Shown piece after piece: positions 6,912 to 13,763 of a stretch of 16,270 nt of DNA (positions within the stretch are counted from its first letter, which is position 1; each line of letters opens with the position of its first letter). The stretch comes from an uncultured Oscillospiraceae bacterium (GTDB taxonomy: Bacteria; Bacillota; Clostridia; Oscillospirales; Oscillospiraceae). Under the pieces are notes generated by a model. It did no database searches and was not told the origin of the DNA. It saw only the letters and a program-made list of their open reading frames with translations. The stretch spans positions 1 to 16,270 of the forward strand of contig CAKTQP010000044.1 in the NCBI GenBank assembly GCA_934597165.1, read 5' to 3'. Position numbers and translations under genes: made by a program.

Positions 6912-7451
6912 ATGGGAAAGAAAATTTTGATTTTATCCGGAAGTCCCCGCAAAGGCGGCAACTCGGACATTCTGTGTGACGAATTCGCACGGGGCGCACA
7001 GGAAGTGGGTAACGAGGTGGAAAAGATCCGTGTGGCAGGCAAGAAGATCCACCCCTGTTCCGCCTGCTACTACTGCCGTGACCACAGCGGAGCCTGCGTT
7101 CACAAGGATGACATGGCCGAAGTCCTGCAAAAGATGATCGATTCCGATGTGCTGGTGCTGGCCAGTCCGGTCTATTTTTACTCCATTGACGCCCAGCTGA
7201 AAGCGGTCATTGACCGCACGGTTGCCCGCTGGCTGGAGGTCAAGAACAAGGAATTTTATTACATCGTCACCATGGCAGACGAAGCCCATTCGTCTGCTGA
7301 TACCACCCTGGCTTGCTTCCGCGGCTATGCCGACTGTGTGGAGGGTGCGGTGGAAAAGGGCGTTCTCATCGGCAGCGGCGTCTATGAGCCGGGCAAGGTG
7401 AAGAATACCCCCACTATGAAGCAGGCCTATGAAATGGGAAAGAATGTGTAA
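6912..7451 (+). CDS. Isf-like flavoprotein / NAD(P)H-dependent oxidoreductase with four-Cys motif
   Basis: A 179-residue cytosolic flavodoxin-fold protein. The phosphate-binding loop is SGSPRKGGNSD (9-19). Cys49, Cys52, Cys55 and Cys62 form C-X2-C-X2-C-X6-C in HPCSACYYC...GAC, followed by HKDDMAEVL (64-72) and LASPVYFYS (83-91), the flavin-stacking segment. The pattern is that of iron-sulfur flavoproteins and of NADPH-dependent FMN reductases of this subgroup. ATG 6912 is preferred over the upstream in-frame ATG 6858, because CTGGAGGAG (6898-6906) lies at ideal distance and 6858 would lie inside the preceding hydrolase gene. It is a diverged paralogue of the 3337-3894 product. It likely supplies reducing power inside the cell. 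Confidence 0.88.
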   Translation: MGKKILILSGSPRKGGNSDILCDEFARGAQEVGNEVEKIRVAGKKIHPCSACYYCRDHSGACVHKDDMAEVLQKMIDSDVLVLASPVYFYSIDAQLKAVIDRTVARWLEVKNKEFYYIVTMADEAHSSADTTLACFRGYADCVEGAVEKGVLIGSGVYEPGKVKNTPTMKQAYEMGKNV

Positions 7452-7463
7452 AGGAGCATTGCG

Positions 7464-7913
7464 ATGAGCATTTTATTTATCAACGGCAGTCCCAACAAAA
7501 CTGGAAACACCGCCGCGCTGGCGGCAGCGCTGCTGAAAGGCAAAGAATATGAAACCCTGAATCTTACCGACTACACCATCGGTGCTTTCGGCCAGAACCT
7601 GCCCGGCGACGGGCTGGATACCGTCGTTGCTGCCATGAAGCAGGCAGATACCATCGTCATCGGCTCTCCCGTCTACTGGCACAACATCTGCGGCAGTGTG
7701 CGCAATGTGCTGGATCGGTTCTATGGCAAGGTGGAAAACGGTTCACTGTCCGGCCGCAGGCTGTATTTCGTGTTTCAGGGCGCAGCCCCTGAAAAATGGA
7801 TGCTGGAGGCGGGCGAGTACACCATGAAGCGCTTCGCCGCACTCTACGGTATGGCCTACGGCGGCATGGCGACCAACAAAGCCGAGGCTGTCCAGCTGAA
7901 CAAGGAAGTGTAA
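7464..7913 (+). CDS. Small flavodoxin-fold NAD(P)H:FMN oxidoreductase
   Basis: A 149-residue cytosolic protein, short for the family (usually 170-190), because it lacks the Cys-cluster insertion of its neighbour. It keeps FINGSPNKTGNT (5-16) for the FMN phosphate, IVIGSPVYWHNICG (64-77) for the flavin ring, and a C-terminal helix pair. ATG 7464 follows AAAGGAG (7451-7457). The gene lies 12 bases after the preceding stop and one base before the aldo/keto reductase start, so all three are co-translated. The likely role is reduction of free or bound flavin, or of a quinone-type or carbonyl compound, with NAD(P)H. Confidence 0.8.
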   Translation: MSILFINGSPNKTGNTAALAAALLKGKEYETLNLTDYTIGAFGQNLPGDGLDTVVAAMKQADTIVIGSPVYWHNICGSVRNVLDRFYGKVENGSLSGRRLYFVFQGAAPEKWMLEAGEYTMKRFAALYGMAYGGMATNKAEAVQLNKEV

Positions 7914-7914
7914 G

Positions 7915-8916
7915 ATGCAGTACCGTACTTTAGGCAGTGATCTGACTGTTTCTGCGGTCGGTCTCGGCTGCATGGGCATGAGCCACGCCTACGGAGCCAC
8001 TGCCGACAAAAAGGAAATGACGGAGCTGCTGGCACAGGCAGTGGATCTGGGCTATACCTTCTTTGATACTGCGGAGGTCTACGGTACACCGGAGCACCCA
8101 CATGACAATGAGGAACTGGTGGGTGCAGCACTGAAGCCCTATCGGGACAAAATCGTGCTTGCCACAAAGTTTGGCATTCACTTTGACATGAGCAGCACCG
8201 CCACCAATAAGCCGCTGGTACCGGATTCTCGCCCGGAGGTCATCCGTGCATCGGTGGAAGCGTCTCTGAAACGGCTGGGCACCGACCACATTGACCTCTA
8301 TTACCAGCACCGGCTGGATCCGAAGATTTCCATTGAGGAAGTGGCAGGCGTAATGGCCGACCTAATCCGTGAGGGCAAGATCACCCACTGGGGGCTGTCC
8401 GAAGCTACGGAGGACACGATCCGCCGCGCCCATGCGGTCTGCCCGGTGACAGCCATCCAGAACCGCTATTCTATGATGGCGCGTTGGTATGAAGATCTGT
8501 TTCCGGTGCTGGAAGAACTGCACATCGGCTATGTGGCGTTCTCGCCGCTGGCCAACGGTTTCCTTTCCGGCAAGTATGATAAAACCTCTCGTTTTGACGC
8601 CGAGACAGACTACCGCAGCGTCATGCCCCAGTTCCAGCCGGAGAATATCGACCGCAACCACGATCTTCTCGCTTTGCTTCAAAAACTGGCAGAGCAGAAC
8701 AACGCCACGCCCGCACAAATCTCACTGGCATGGATGCTGTGCAAGAAACCGTACCTCGTACCCATTCCCGGCACACGCCGACTGAGCCGCCTGCTTGAAA
8801 ATGCCGGTGCGGCAGATGTTACGCTGTCCGCCGAAGAAGTCAGTGCCATCGATGAGGCGCTGAACGGCATAGAGATGTCAGAGGTGTTCGGCGGCAGCAA
8901 AATCGTAAGCAAATAA
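7915..8916 (+). CDS. Aldo/keto reductase (YakC/AKR13-like)
   Basis: A 333-residue TIM-barrel oxidoreductase of full family length. The start MQYRTLG and GLGCMGMSHAYG (16-27) are typical of AKR13/pyridoxal-reductase-like enzymes. The catalytic tetrad is visible: Asp51 and Tyr56 in FFDTAEVYG, Lys85 in ATKFG, and His132 in YYQHRLDP. The NADPH-binding C-terminal segment IPGTRRLSRLLENAGA (284-299) contains the Arg cluster preferring NADPH. It reduces aldehydes and ketones to alcohols in the cytosol. ATG 7915 follows the stop of the previous gene by one base; AAGGAAG (7902-7908) serves as ribosome binding site inside that gene. Confidence 0.93.
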   Translation: MQYRTLGSDLTVSAVGLGCMGMSHAYGATADKKEMTELLAQAVDLGYTFFDTAEVYGTPEHPHDNEELVGAALKPYRDKIVLATKFGIHFDMSSTATNKPLVPDSRPEVIRASVEASLKRLGTDHIDLYYQHRLDPKISIEEVAGVMADLIREGKITHWGLSEATEDTIRRAHAVCPVTAIQNRYSMMARWYEDLFPVLEELHIGYVAFSPLANGFLSGKYDKTSRFDAETDYRSVMPQFQPENIDRNHDLLALLQKLAEQNNATPAQISLAWMLCKKPYLVPIPGTRRLSRLLENAGAADVTLSAEEVSAIDEALNGIEMSEVFGGSKIVSK

Positions 8917-8938
8917 TTTTTAGAAAGGATGTTGTTTT

Positions 8939-9784
8939 ATGGAATATGCAAATCTCAATAACGGCGTGAAAATGCCCATGGCCGGTATCGGCACATTTCT
9001 TCTGACCCCGGACGAGGCGGAGGCCTCCTGCGTCAGCGCTTTGCAGAACGGCTATCGCCTGATCGACACGGCAAACGCCTATGTGAATGAAAAGGCCGTT
9101 GGTCGTGCCATGAAGAAGTCCAGCTTGCAGCGGGAGGAGATCTTCCTGGAAACCAAGCTGTGGCCCAGCTTTTATGAGCAGCCGGACGCGGTGGACAAGA
9201 CCCTTGCCCGGCTGGATACCCCCTACATCGACCTGCTGCTGATCCACCAGCCCGCAGGCAACTATGTGGCGGGCTACCGTCAGATGGAAAAGGCATACAA
9301 GGAGGGCAAGGTGCGCGCTATCGGTCTCTCCAACTTCAAAAAGGAGCAAATCGAGGAGATCCTCTCTATCTGCGAAGTGAAGCCCTCGGTCTTGCAGACC
9401 GAGCTGCACCCTTACCATCAGGAACCGGAACTGAAAGCCTTCTTGGAGGAGAGCGGCATCGTGCCGCAGGCATGGTATCCGCTGGGTCACGGTGACAAGA
9501 CGCTGCTTCAGGAGCCGCTGTTTGCCCAGCTTGGCGCGAAATACGGCAAGTTTGAGCCCCAGATCATCCTCCGCTGGCACATCCAGAGCGGCAACATCGT
9601 TATCCCCGGTTCCAAGAATCCCGACCACATCAAGGCCAACTTTGACCTGTTCGATTTTGCTCTGACCGATGAGGAAATGGCGCAGGTCGCTGCCCTCAAT
9701 AAGAACGTGCGCTACTACACCAGCACCCCGGAACTGCTCAAAAAGTACGCGGAAATGGTTCCGCCGGTGGACGAGCAGAAGTGA
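8939..9784 (+). CDS. Aldo/keto reductase (2,5-diketogluconate reductase/AKR5-like)
   Basis: A 281-residue enzyme from a different AKR branch than its neighbour. It has LNNGVKMPMAGIGTF (6-20), Asp43 and Tyr48 in LIDTANAYVNE, Lys73 in LETKLWP, His103 in LIHQP, and the cofactor loop IPGSKNPDHIKAN. The GIGTF and DTANAYVNE signatures match AKR5-like 2,5-diketo-D-gluconate reductases and methylglyoxal reductases. It is a soluble NADPH-dependent carbonyl reductase. ATG 8939 follows AGAAAGGATG (8921-8930). Its TGA overlaps the GTG start of the next gene (GTGA), so translation is coupled to a lipoprotein hydrolase. Having two AKR branches in one operon suggests either two substrates or two steps. Confidence 0.92.
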   Translation: MEYANLNNGVKMPMAGIGTFLLTPDEAEASCVSALQNGYRLIDTANAYVNEKAVGRAMKKSSLQREEIFLETKLWPSFYEQPDAVDKTLARLDTPYIDLLLIHQPAGNYVAGYRQMEKAYKEGKVRAIGLSNFKKEQIEEILSICEVKPSVLQTELHPYHQEPELKAFLEESGIVPQAWYPLGHGDKTLLQEPLFAQLGAKYGKFEPQIILRWHIQSGNIVIPGSKNPDHIKANFDLFDFALTDEEMAQVAALNKNVRYYTSTPELLKKYAEMVPPVDEQK

Positions 9785-11436
9785 AGCGATTTCTTTCGCT
9801 TGCTTTGGCGCTTGTGCTGATACTGGCTCTTGCGGGGTGCGGAGCCGGTACGGCAGTATCGACCCAGCCGGAAACGACACCTGCGGTGTCTCAGCCGGAG
9901 CCCGATGTCAGTGATTCTTCGGACATAGCGCCATCTTTTGTGATTGACCGGAACGGCGGCTTTTCTTATCAGACAGAAACCGTGGAACTGGATAGTGACG
10001 GCGGGAATATCCACACCGTTCTGTATATCCCGGAAAGCGGGGCGGAAATTTTCCCGGCGGTCATTTTCGCTCACGGCTTTGGTGATACAGGTCGAGGTGG
10101 ACAAGCCTACGCTCAGGCGCTGGCCAGTCAAGGCTATCTGACAGTCTGCTTTGATTTCCGTGGCGGCGGTCCGTCCAGTCAAAGCGACGGAAGTACGCTG
10201 GACATGACGGTTTTCACCGAACAGCAGGATCTGGAAGCAGAGCTTACGATGCTGCGCCGGCGGAAGGATGTAGATGAACGATATATTTTCCTGCTGGGTA
10301 ACAGTCAAGGTGGCGTGGTCGCCGCATTGACCGCTGCGGCACACCCGGAGGAAGTCCGGGCTATGGCCTTATCCTCTCCGGCATTCTCTCTGGCAGACGA
10401 CGCAAGACAGCGGTTTTCCAGCATCGATGCGATACCGGCACAGTCTTTCCACATTCTGATGAATGTCGGACATGACTACTTTGCCAGCGTATACGACTTC
10501 GATCCCATTGATGCGGCGAAAAGCTATCCGGGCGATGTCTTGATTTTCTACGGAGATCAGGACGATTTGGTTCCGATCTCCTATTCCCAGCGTGCCGCAA
10601 ATACATACCCGAATGCGACGCTGGAGGTTCTGCAAGGCGAAGGCCATATGTATTCCAACGAGGCAGTCCGGCAGACCATTGAATCCATCAGCGATTTCTT
10701 CTATGCCCATCTGAATCAGCCAGTCCAGACAGGCCTGTTTGCGGAGCAAATTTTCTCCGGTGCTGACGGCGACATCCATTACAGCTATTATCTGCCGAAG
10801 AGCTATGACGGCAGTCGTAAGTTCCCGATGATGGTCGTCATGCCGGGCTATGACATGATGTGGTTCGGGGAAGATTCTTCCGGCAGCAATCTGAACTGGA
10901 GCGGCTTTACCGCATGGACAAAGCTGGACACGGAGATGATCGTGGTATCTGCGCAGCTGACGGACTGGGGCGAAAAATCTGCCCGGCAGGCCATTGAGTT
11001 GACAGAATACTTCATCGAGAATTTTGCCGTGGATACCGGCCGGGTCTATGCCGCAGGGTATTCCGCAGGCGGCGAGACCATGTCCCGTGCGGTGTCCATG
11101 CGTCATGACCTGTATGCAGCCTATCTCCACGGCGCTTCCCAGTGGGACGGCGGTTATGCTCCCATTGCGGAGAACGGTGTGGCGGTCTACATCTACATGG
11201 CCGAGGGCGACGAGTATTACGGCAGTGCCAAGGCTCGCTCAGCATATGAAAAGCTCCACGAAGCCTATGAAAGCGACGGTTGGAGCGATGCCGACATCGA
11301 CAAAGTTCTGCGCATAGAAACGCCCGATAACGCTTTCTTCAACGAAAAAGGCATTTACAATTACCACGGCGGCGCCAATGTGGTCTTTGACGACCCGGAC
11401 AACCTGAACTGGGTAATTTCCCACAGCAAAGGATGA
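9781..11436 (+). CDS. Lipoprotein with two tandem alpha/beta hydrolase domains
   Basis: A 551-residue lipoprotein starting at GTG 9781 (first residue Met), with lipobox LAGC and lipidated Cys20, then a Thr/Ser/Pro linker to about 52. Domain one (about 60-312) is a dienelactone-hydrolase/acyl-esterase-like fold: FAHGFGDTG (96-104), Ser175 in GNSQG (173-177), Asp259 or 261 in YGDQDDLVP, His289 in GEGHMY. Domain two (about 330-551) resembles esterase/PHB-depolymerase-like folds: YYLPKSYDG, VVMPGYDMMWFG, Ser428 in GYSAG (426-430), Asp477 in EGDEYY, and candidate His529 in NYHGG. Both nucleophile motifs are intact, so it may be bifunctional. The GTG start is unusual in this operon, but the four-base overlap with the preceding stop and the signal peptide starting there support it. 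Confidence 0.88.
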   Translation: MKRFLSLALALVLILALAGCGAGTAVSTQPETTPAVSQPEPDVSDSSDIAPSFVIDRNGGFSYQTETVELDSDGGNIHTVLYIPESGAEIFPAVIFAHGFGDTGRGGQAYAQALASQGYLTVCFDFRGGGPSSQSDGSTLDMTVFTEQQDLEAELTMLRRRKDVDERYIFLLGNSQGGVVAALTAAAHPEEVRAMALSSPAFSLADDARQRFSSIDAIPAQSFHILMNVGHDYFASVYDFDPIDAAKSYPGDVLIFYGDQDDLVPISYSQRAANTYPNATLEVLQGEGHMYSNEAVRQTIESISDFFYAHLNQPVQTGLFAEQIFSGADGDIHYSYYLPKSYDGSRKFPMMVVMPGYDMMWFGEDSSGSNLNWSGFTAWTKLDTEMIVVSAQLTDWGEKSARQAIELTEYFIENFAVDTGRVYAAGYSAGGETMSRAVSMRHDLYAAYLHGASQWDGGYAPIAENGVAVYIYMAEGDEYYGSAKARSAYEKLHEAYESDGWSDADIDKVLRIETPDNAFFNEKGIYNYHGGANVVFDDPDNLNWVISHSKG

Positions 11437-11440
11437 GGAC

Positions 11441-12127
11441 ATGAAACCAATTCTCAAAATTAAAATCGCCGTGGATGCGGCCATGTCGGTGTCCATGCTG
11501 CTTCTGATGGCCTACGGTCTTGTGGGCGAGACTGCTCACGAGTGGATCGGCATGGGGATGTTCGCCCTGTTCGTGACGCACCATATTTTGAACCATCGGT
11601 GGATCCAAGCAGTGCCGCAGGGACGCTATACACCCCTGCGTATCGTACAGACGGCGCTCATTGGGCTGATTTTCCTGTGTATGATCGGCTCCATGGTCAG
11701 CGGCATCGTGCTGTCCCGCCATGTGTTTGCGTTTCTCCCGAAACACGGCGGCTATGAACTGGCCGGAAAGCTGCATATTCTCTGCGCCTTCTGGGGCTTT
11801 GTGCTGATGAGCCTGCACCTTGGAATGCACTGGAATATGCTGCTGACCATGGCGCGGAAGCACCTGCGGCCCAATCAGATACGCACATGGATACTCCGAA
11901 TTGCCGAATATTCCTTTGCCGCCTACGGAGCCGTGGCCTTCGTCCGCCGGGATGTGGGGCTTTACCTGCTGCTGAAAAGCCATTTTGTGTTCTTTGATTA
12001 TTCCGAGCCGCTCATCGCTTTCCTGCTGGACTATCTGGCGGTGATGGGGCTGTTCGTGACAATCGGTTATTTTATGAACATGCTACTGCGCAAAGCAAAT
12101 ACAAAAGCAAAGATTTGTAGCAAATAA
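11441..12127 (+). CDS. DUF4405 (flavinylation-associated cytochrome) membrane protein
   Basis: A 228-residue protein with about six membrane helices (roughly 8-28, 34-52, 68-92, 108-130, 150-168 and 190-215). It has histidine pairs typical of DUF4405/PF14358, a family I know as the flavinylation-associated cytochrome: His33 in AHEWIG, His47/48 and Asn51-His52 in THHILNHRW, His112 in KLHILC, and His126/His130 in SLHLGMHW. These could ligate two b-haems across the membrane. In other genomes the family accompanies covalently flavinylated FMN-binding proteins; none is present here, but two surface flavodoxins are. It begins four bases after the preceding stop. The ribosome binding site AAGGATGAGG (11428-11437) overlaps the end of the hydrolase gene. 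It is the last gene of the operon and its most likely transmembrane electron conduit (inference). Confidence 0.85.
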   Translation: MKPILKIKIAVDAAMSVSMLLLMAYGLVGETAHEWIGMGMFALFVTHHILNHRWIQAVPQGRYTPLRIVQTALIGLIFLCMIGSMVSGIVLSRHVFAFLPKHGGYELAGKLHILCAFWGFVLMSLHLGMHWNMLLTMARKHLRPNQIRTWILRIAEYSFAAYGAVAFVRRDVGLYLLLKSHFVFFDYSEPLIAFLLDYLAVMGLFVTIGYFMNMLLRKANTKAKICSK

Positions 12128-12194
12128 CTCAGGTAGTGTTCTTGGCAAAGTCCTTTACGATCAAAAGTTTTTCAGCCAGACTGTTGCTTATTCT

Positions 12195-12229
12195 AAAAGG
12201 TCAATCTACCTGATGTAGGTTGGCCTTTT
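12195..12229 (+). terminator. Terminator of the redox/hydrolase operon
   Basis: AAAAGGTCAATCTAC (12195-12209) pairs with GTAGGTTGGCCTTTT (12215-12229) around CTGAT, with two G:U pairs and flanking A- and T-runs. It closes the operon and, because of the A/T symmetry, could work in both directions. It lies just ahead of the winged-helix gene. Confidence 0.8.
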
Positions 12230-12248
12230 ATAAATAGGGGGTGAGCAC

Positions 12249-12596
12249 ATGGGCGACTATAAAGATTGGATCAACCAAAATCCATTGACGACTGTGGAGT
12301 CTGGTTCTTTGCATTTTTGCCTCGAATACCGTGAAGTAGAAGTGGCTGGTCAGATAGTCGAGTTGACCGCCAAAGAATTTGATATTTTAGCACTGCTCAT
12401 TCTCAACCCTCGGCGTGTGTTCACCTATGAAATGATTATGGATATTATCTGGAAAGAAGATTATAACTTTTACTCCAAGAAAGCAATTCATAATCATGTC
12501 AGCAACCTTAAACGAAAGTTACGAGAATTATGCCCAGAACATGATTTTATCGTCAGTGTTCATGGAATCGGGTACAAATTTAATCCGATGCCTTAA
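12249..12596 (+). CDS. Stand-alone OmpR/PhoB-type winged-helix regulator without receiver domain
   Basis: A 115-residue protein that is essentially only the effector domain of an OmpR-type response regulator. Residues 21-40 give the N-terminal strands, ELTAKEFDILALLILNP (38-54) and VFTYEMIMDIIW (57-68) the first helices, KKAIHNHVSNLKRKLREL (77-94) the recognition helix, and VSVHGIGYKF (102-111) the wing. There is no receiver domain and no phosphorylatable Asp upstream. The gene is visibly more A+T-rich than the operon before it, suggesting a separate origin. The start ATG 12249 has the GGGGGTGAG (12237-12245) site. The likely role is control of the element module that follows; targets are not known. 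Confidence 0.88.
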   Translation: MGDYKDWINQNPLTTVESGSLHFCLEYREVEVAGQIVELTAKEFDILALLILNPRRVFTYEMIMDIIWKEDYNFYSKKAIHNHVSNLKRKLRELCPEHDFIVSVHGIGYKFNPMP

Positions 12597-12620
12597 TGTA
12601 GAACAAAAATCGAGTATGCG

Positions 12621-12663
12621 TTGACTACTACGGGAACAAACATAGTAAACTACCCCGTATAAT
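12621..12663 (+). promoter_or_regulatory. Dyad-rich candidate promoter of the mobile-element leader
   Basis: TATAAT (12658-12663) is consensus, but the -35 position (12635-12640, AACAAA) is poor. An inverted repeat TACGGG (12629-12634)/CCCGTA (12654-12659) encloses a smaller palindrome TAGT-AA-ACTA (12643-12652). A second possibility is TTGACT (12621-12626) with TAAACT (12646-12651) at a 19-base spacing. The combination suggests an activator-dependent promoter, possibly served by the winged-helix protein encoded just upstream. Confidence 0.4.
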
Positions 12664-12794
12664 CTCCCTCAAAGATGAAGCGAGGCCGGGTAAGACCGCA
12701 CTTCACCCGGCGCTCCTTCCTTTGGGGAGGATTCCGGGATGCCGCCATGTTCCAAGCGACGATACCTACATAGTTGCTTTTCATATTGCCTCTA

Positions 12795-12827
12795 CGCCGT
12801 AAGCCCTGGGTGGCTTGCGGCGTTTTT
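12795..12827 (+). terminator. First leader terminator
   Basis: CGCCGTAAGCC (12795-12805) pairs with GGCTTGCGGCG (12812-12822), with one G:U pair and a six-base loop, followed by TTTTT (12823-12827). A classical strong intrinsic terminator with no gene immediately before it, so likely an attenuator. Confidence 0.75.
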
Positions 12828-12889
12828 GGCTTCCCCGGGCTCCTTTGCGTTTGCCCCTCCTCCGGGCGAAAATAGAATATTCCAATACG

Positions 12890-12926
12890 TGCGCATATCT
12901 TCCGAAAGGTCGATATGCGCATTTTT
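12890..12926 (+). terminator. Second leader terminator
   Basis: TGCGCATAT (12890-12898) pairs exactly with ATATGCGCA (12913-12921), followed by TTTTT (12922-12926). The loop contains CC-GAAA-GG, a GNRA tetraloop minihelix at 12902-12909. Two terminators in 130 bases upstream of one gene is unusual. Confidence 0.7.
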
Positions 12927-12981
12927 GTTTATAGATGGCACCTCGGTTCCGCCATTCAACCCAGGGTGCCGCTCACCGCCT

Positions 12982-13028
12982 CCGATTTCGATTTGCCTGA
13001 CCCCAAAACAACAAATCGAAATTGGAGG
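12982..13028 (+). promoter_or_regulatory. Hairpin overlapping the Shine-Dalgarno of the sigma-like gene
   Basis: CCGATTTCGATTTG (12982-12995) pairs with CAAATCGAAATTGG (13012-13025) over 14 bp with one G:U pair. The right arm ends in the first bases of the ribosome binding site TTGGAGGAA (13022-13030). When folded it would partly block ribosome loading at ATG 13036, a likely translational control point. Confidence 0.55.
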
Positions 13029-13035
13029 AAATCAA

Positions 13036-13461
13036 ATGACCATGATCAATCTCCGGGAATACTACCCGGATTCCTATACTACCGACTGCTTCATTGCCGT
13101 TCCTGACGAAATTGCCGAAACGCTGCGGCGCTTCAAGCTGGAGGATGAAGCCCATCGGATCCGTACCTATCGGAACAAAGCTTACTTCTCTCTGGATTAT
13201 GGTGAAAACATTGAGCGTGAGGCAGTGTTCTTCGTTATGACGCCCGCCGATATTTGGGAGCAGAAAGCGCTCAACCGACGGCTGTATGAAGCGCTGAGCA
13301 AGCTCACGCCCCAACAGAAGCGGCGCATTTACGCAAGGTTCTTTCTGCACATGAACAATGCCGAGATTGCCAGAGCTGAAGGCTGCGACATTACCTCTGT
13401 TCGGGACAGTATCAACCGCGGCCTGCGGCGGCTCAAAAAAATCTTTGAAAATCTGAGCTGA
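13036..13461 (+). CDS. Sigma-70 region 4-type orphan of an integrative element
   Basis: A 141-residue protein. Residues 1-80 are element-specific (REYYPDSYTTDCFIAVPDE is a recurrent start in clostridial conjugative elements). Residues 88-137 form a sigma region 4.2-like HTH: LSKLTPQQKRRIYARFFLHM, then AEIARAEG, SVRDSINRGLRRLKKIF. There is no region 2, so it resembles the Tn916 ORF7-type regulators that switch on element genes rather than a full sigma factor. ATG 13036 is chosen over upstream in-frame codons because AGGAGG-like TTGGAGGAA ends six bases before it, while the upstream frame crosses two terminators. Expression is probably controlled by the structured leader. Confidence 0.88.
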   Translation: MTMINLREYYPDSYTTDCFIAVPDEIAETLRRFKLEDEAHRIRTYRNKAYFSLDYGENIEREAVFFVMTPADIWEQKALNRRLYEALSKLTPQQKRRIYARFFLHMNNAEIARAEGCDITSVRDSINRGLRRLKKIFENLS

Positions 13462-13763
13462 CCCCACCCCTATTTGCCCGAAAAATGTACTGATATATGA
13501 GAGGGCTTTTGCTGACAGTCTAAAATGGGCCTGACACTGAAATTCCTGTATTGGTTCTTCCTGTTCAGGCTTTTCAGAGTCTGGATAAACTGACACTCTC
13601 TGCTGTCAGCAATCGTACACTCAGAAGGCCGCACTTTCTGACATTTTTGGCCGCCGGAAAATAGACCGTAATTAAATATATAAACAAGTTAATCTACAAG
13701 AAATCAATATCAATCCAATCAATCCATCAATAGATGTGATGGGATGGCCTGAAAGGAGTGCGA
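13462..13763. other. Repeat-rich, AT-rich spacer upstream of repA-like gene
   Basis: No coding sequence is supported in these 302 bases. CTGACA occurs four times in direct orientation (13512, 13531, 13590, 13638) and once inverted (13604-13609). TTGCTGACAG (13509-13518) is exactly inverted as CTGTCAGCAA (13603-13612). A strongly A+T-rich stretch runs from about 13665 to 13735, with four copies of ATCAAT at 13703, 13709, 13718 and 13726. The combination beside a RepA-like gene resembles a replication or regulatory region. Function is inferred. Confidence 0.45.
13703..13731 (+). repeat. Four ATCAAT repeats
   Basis: ATCAAT occurs at 13703-13708, 13709-13714, 13718-13723 and 13726-13731, in an AT-rich segment 33 bases upstream of the RepA_N-like start codon. 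Short tandem copies at such a site resemble iterons or regulator boxes. Confidence 0.5.

Larger units (their letters stand above)
12664..13035 (+). ncRNA. Long structured leader RNA with two tandem terminators upstream of the sigma-like gene
   Basis: Between the candidate promoter and the sigma-like start codon the strand folds repeatedly. A hairpin GCCGGGT (12685-12691)/ACCCGGC (12705-12711) comes first, extended by GAG/CTC after a one-base bulge. Two intrinsic terminators follow at 12795-12827 and 12890-12926. Then come GGCACC (12937-12942)/GGTGCC (12965-12970) and a long hairpin at 12982-13025 that reaches into the ribosome binding site. No credible coding sequence with a ribosome binding site occurs here. 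The arrangement suggests attenuation plus translational control of the element's regulatory gene. It is not assigned to a known riboswitch class. Confidence 0.5.

Noticed and set aside
12739..13035. Upstream extension of the sigma-like gene by 99 codons
   Set aside because: It would run through two intrinsic terminators and a hairpin, has no ribosome binding site, and its residues do not resemble the family. ATG 13036 with TTGGAGGAA is clearly better.
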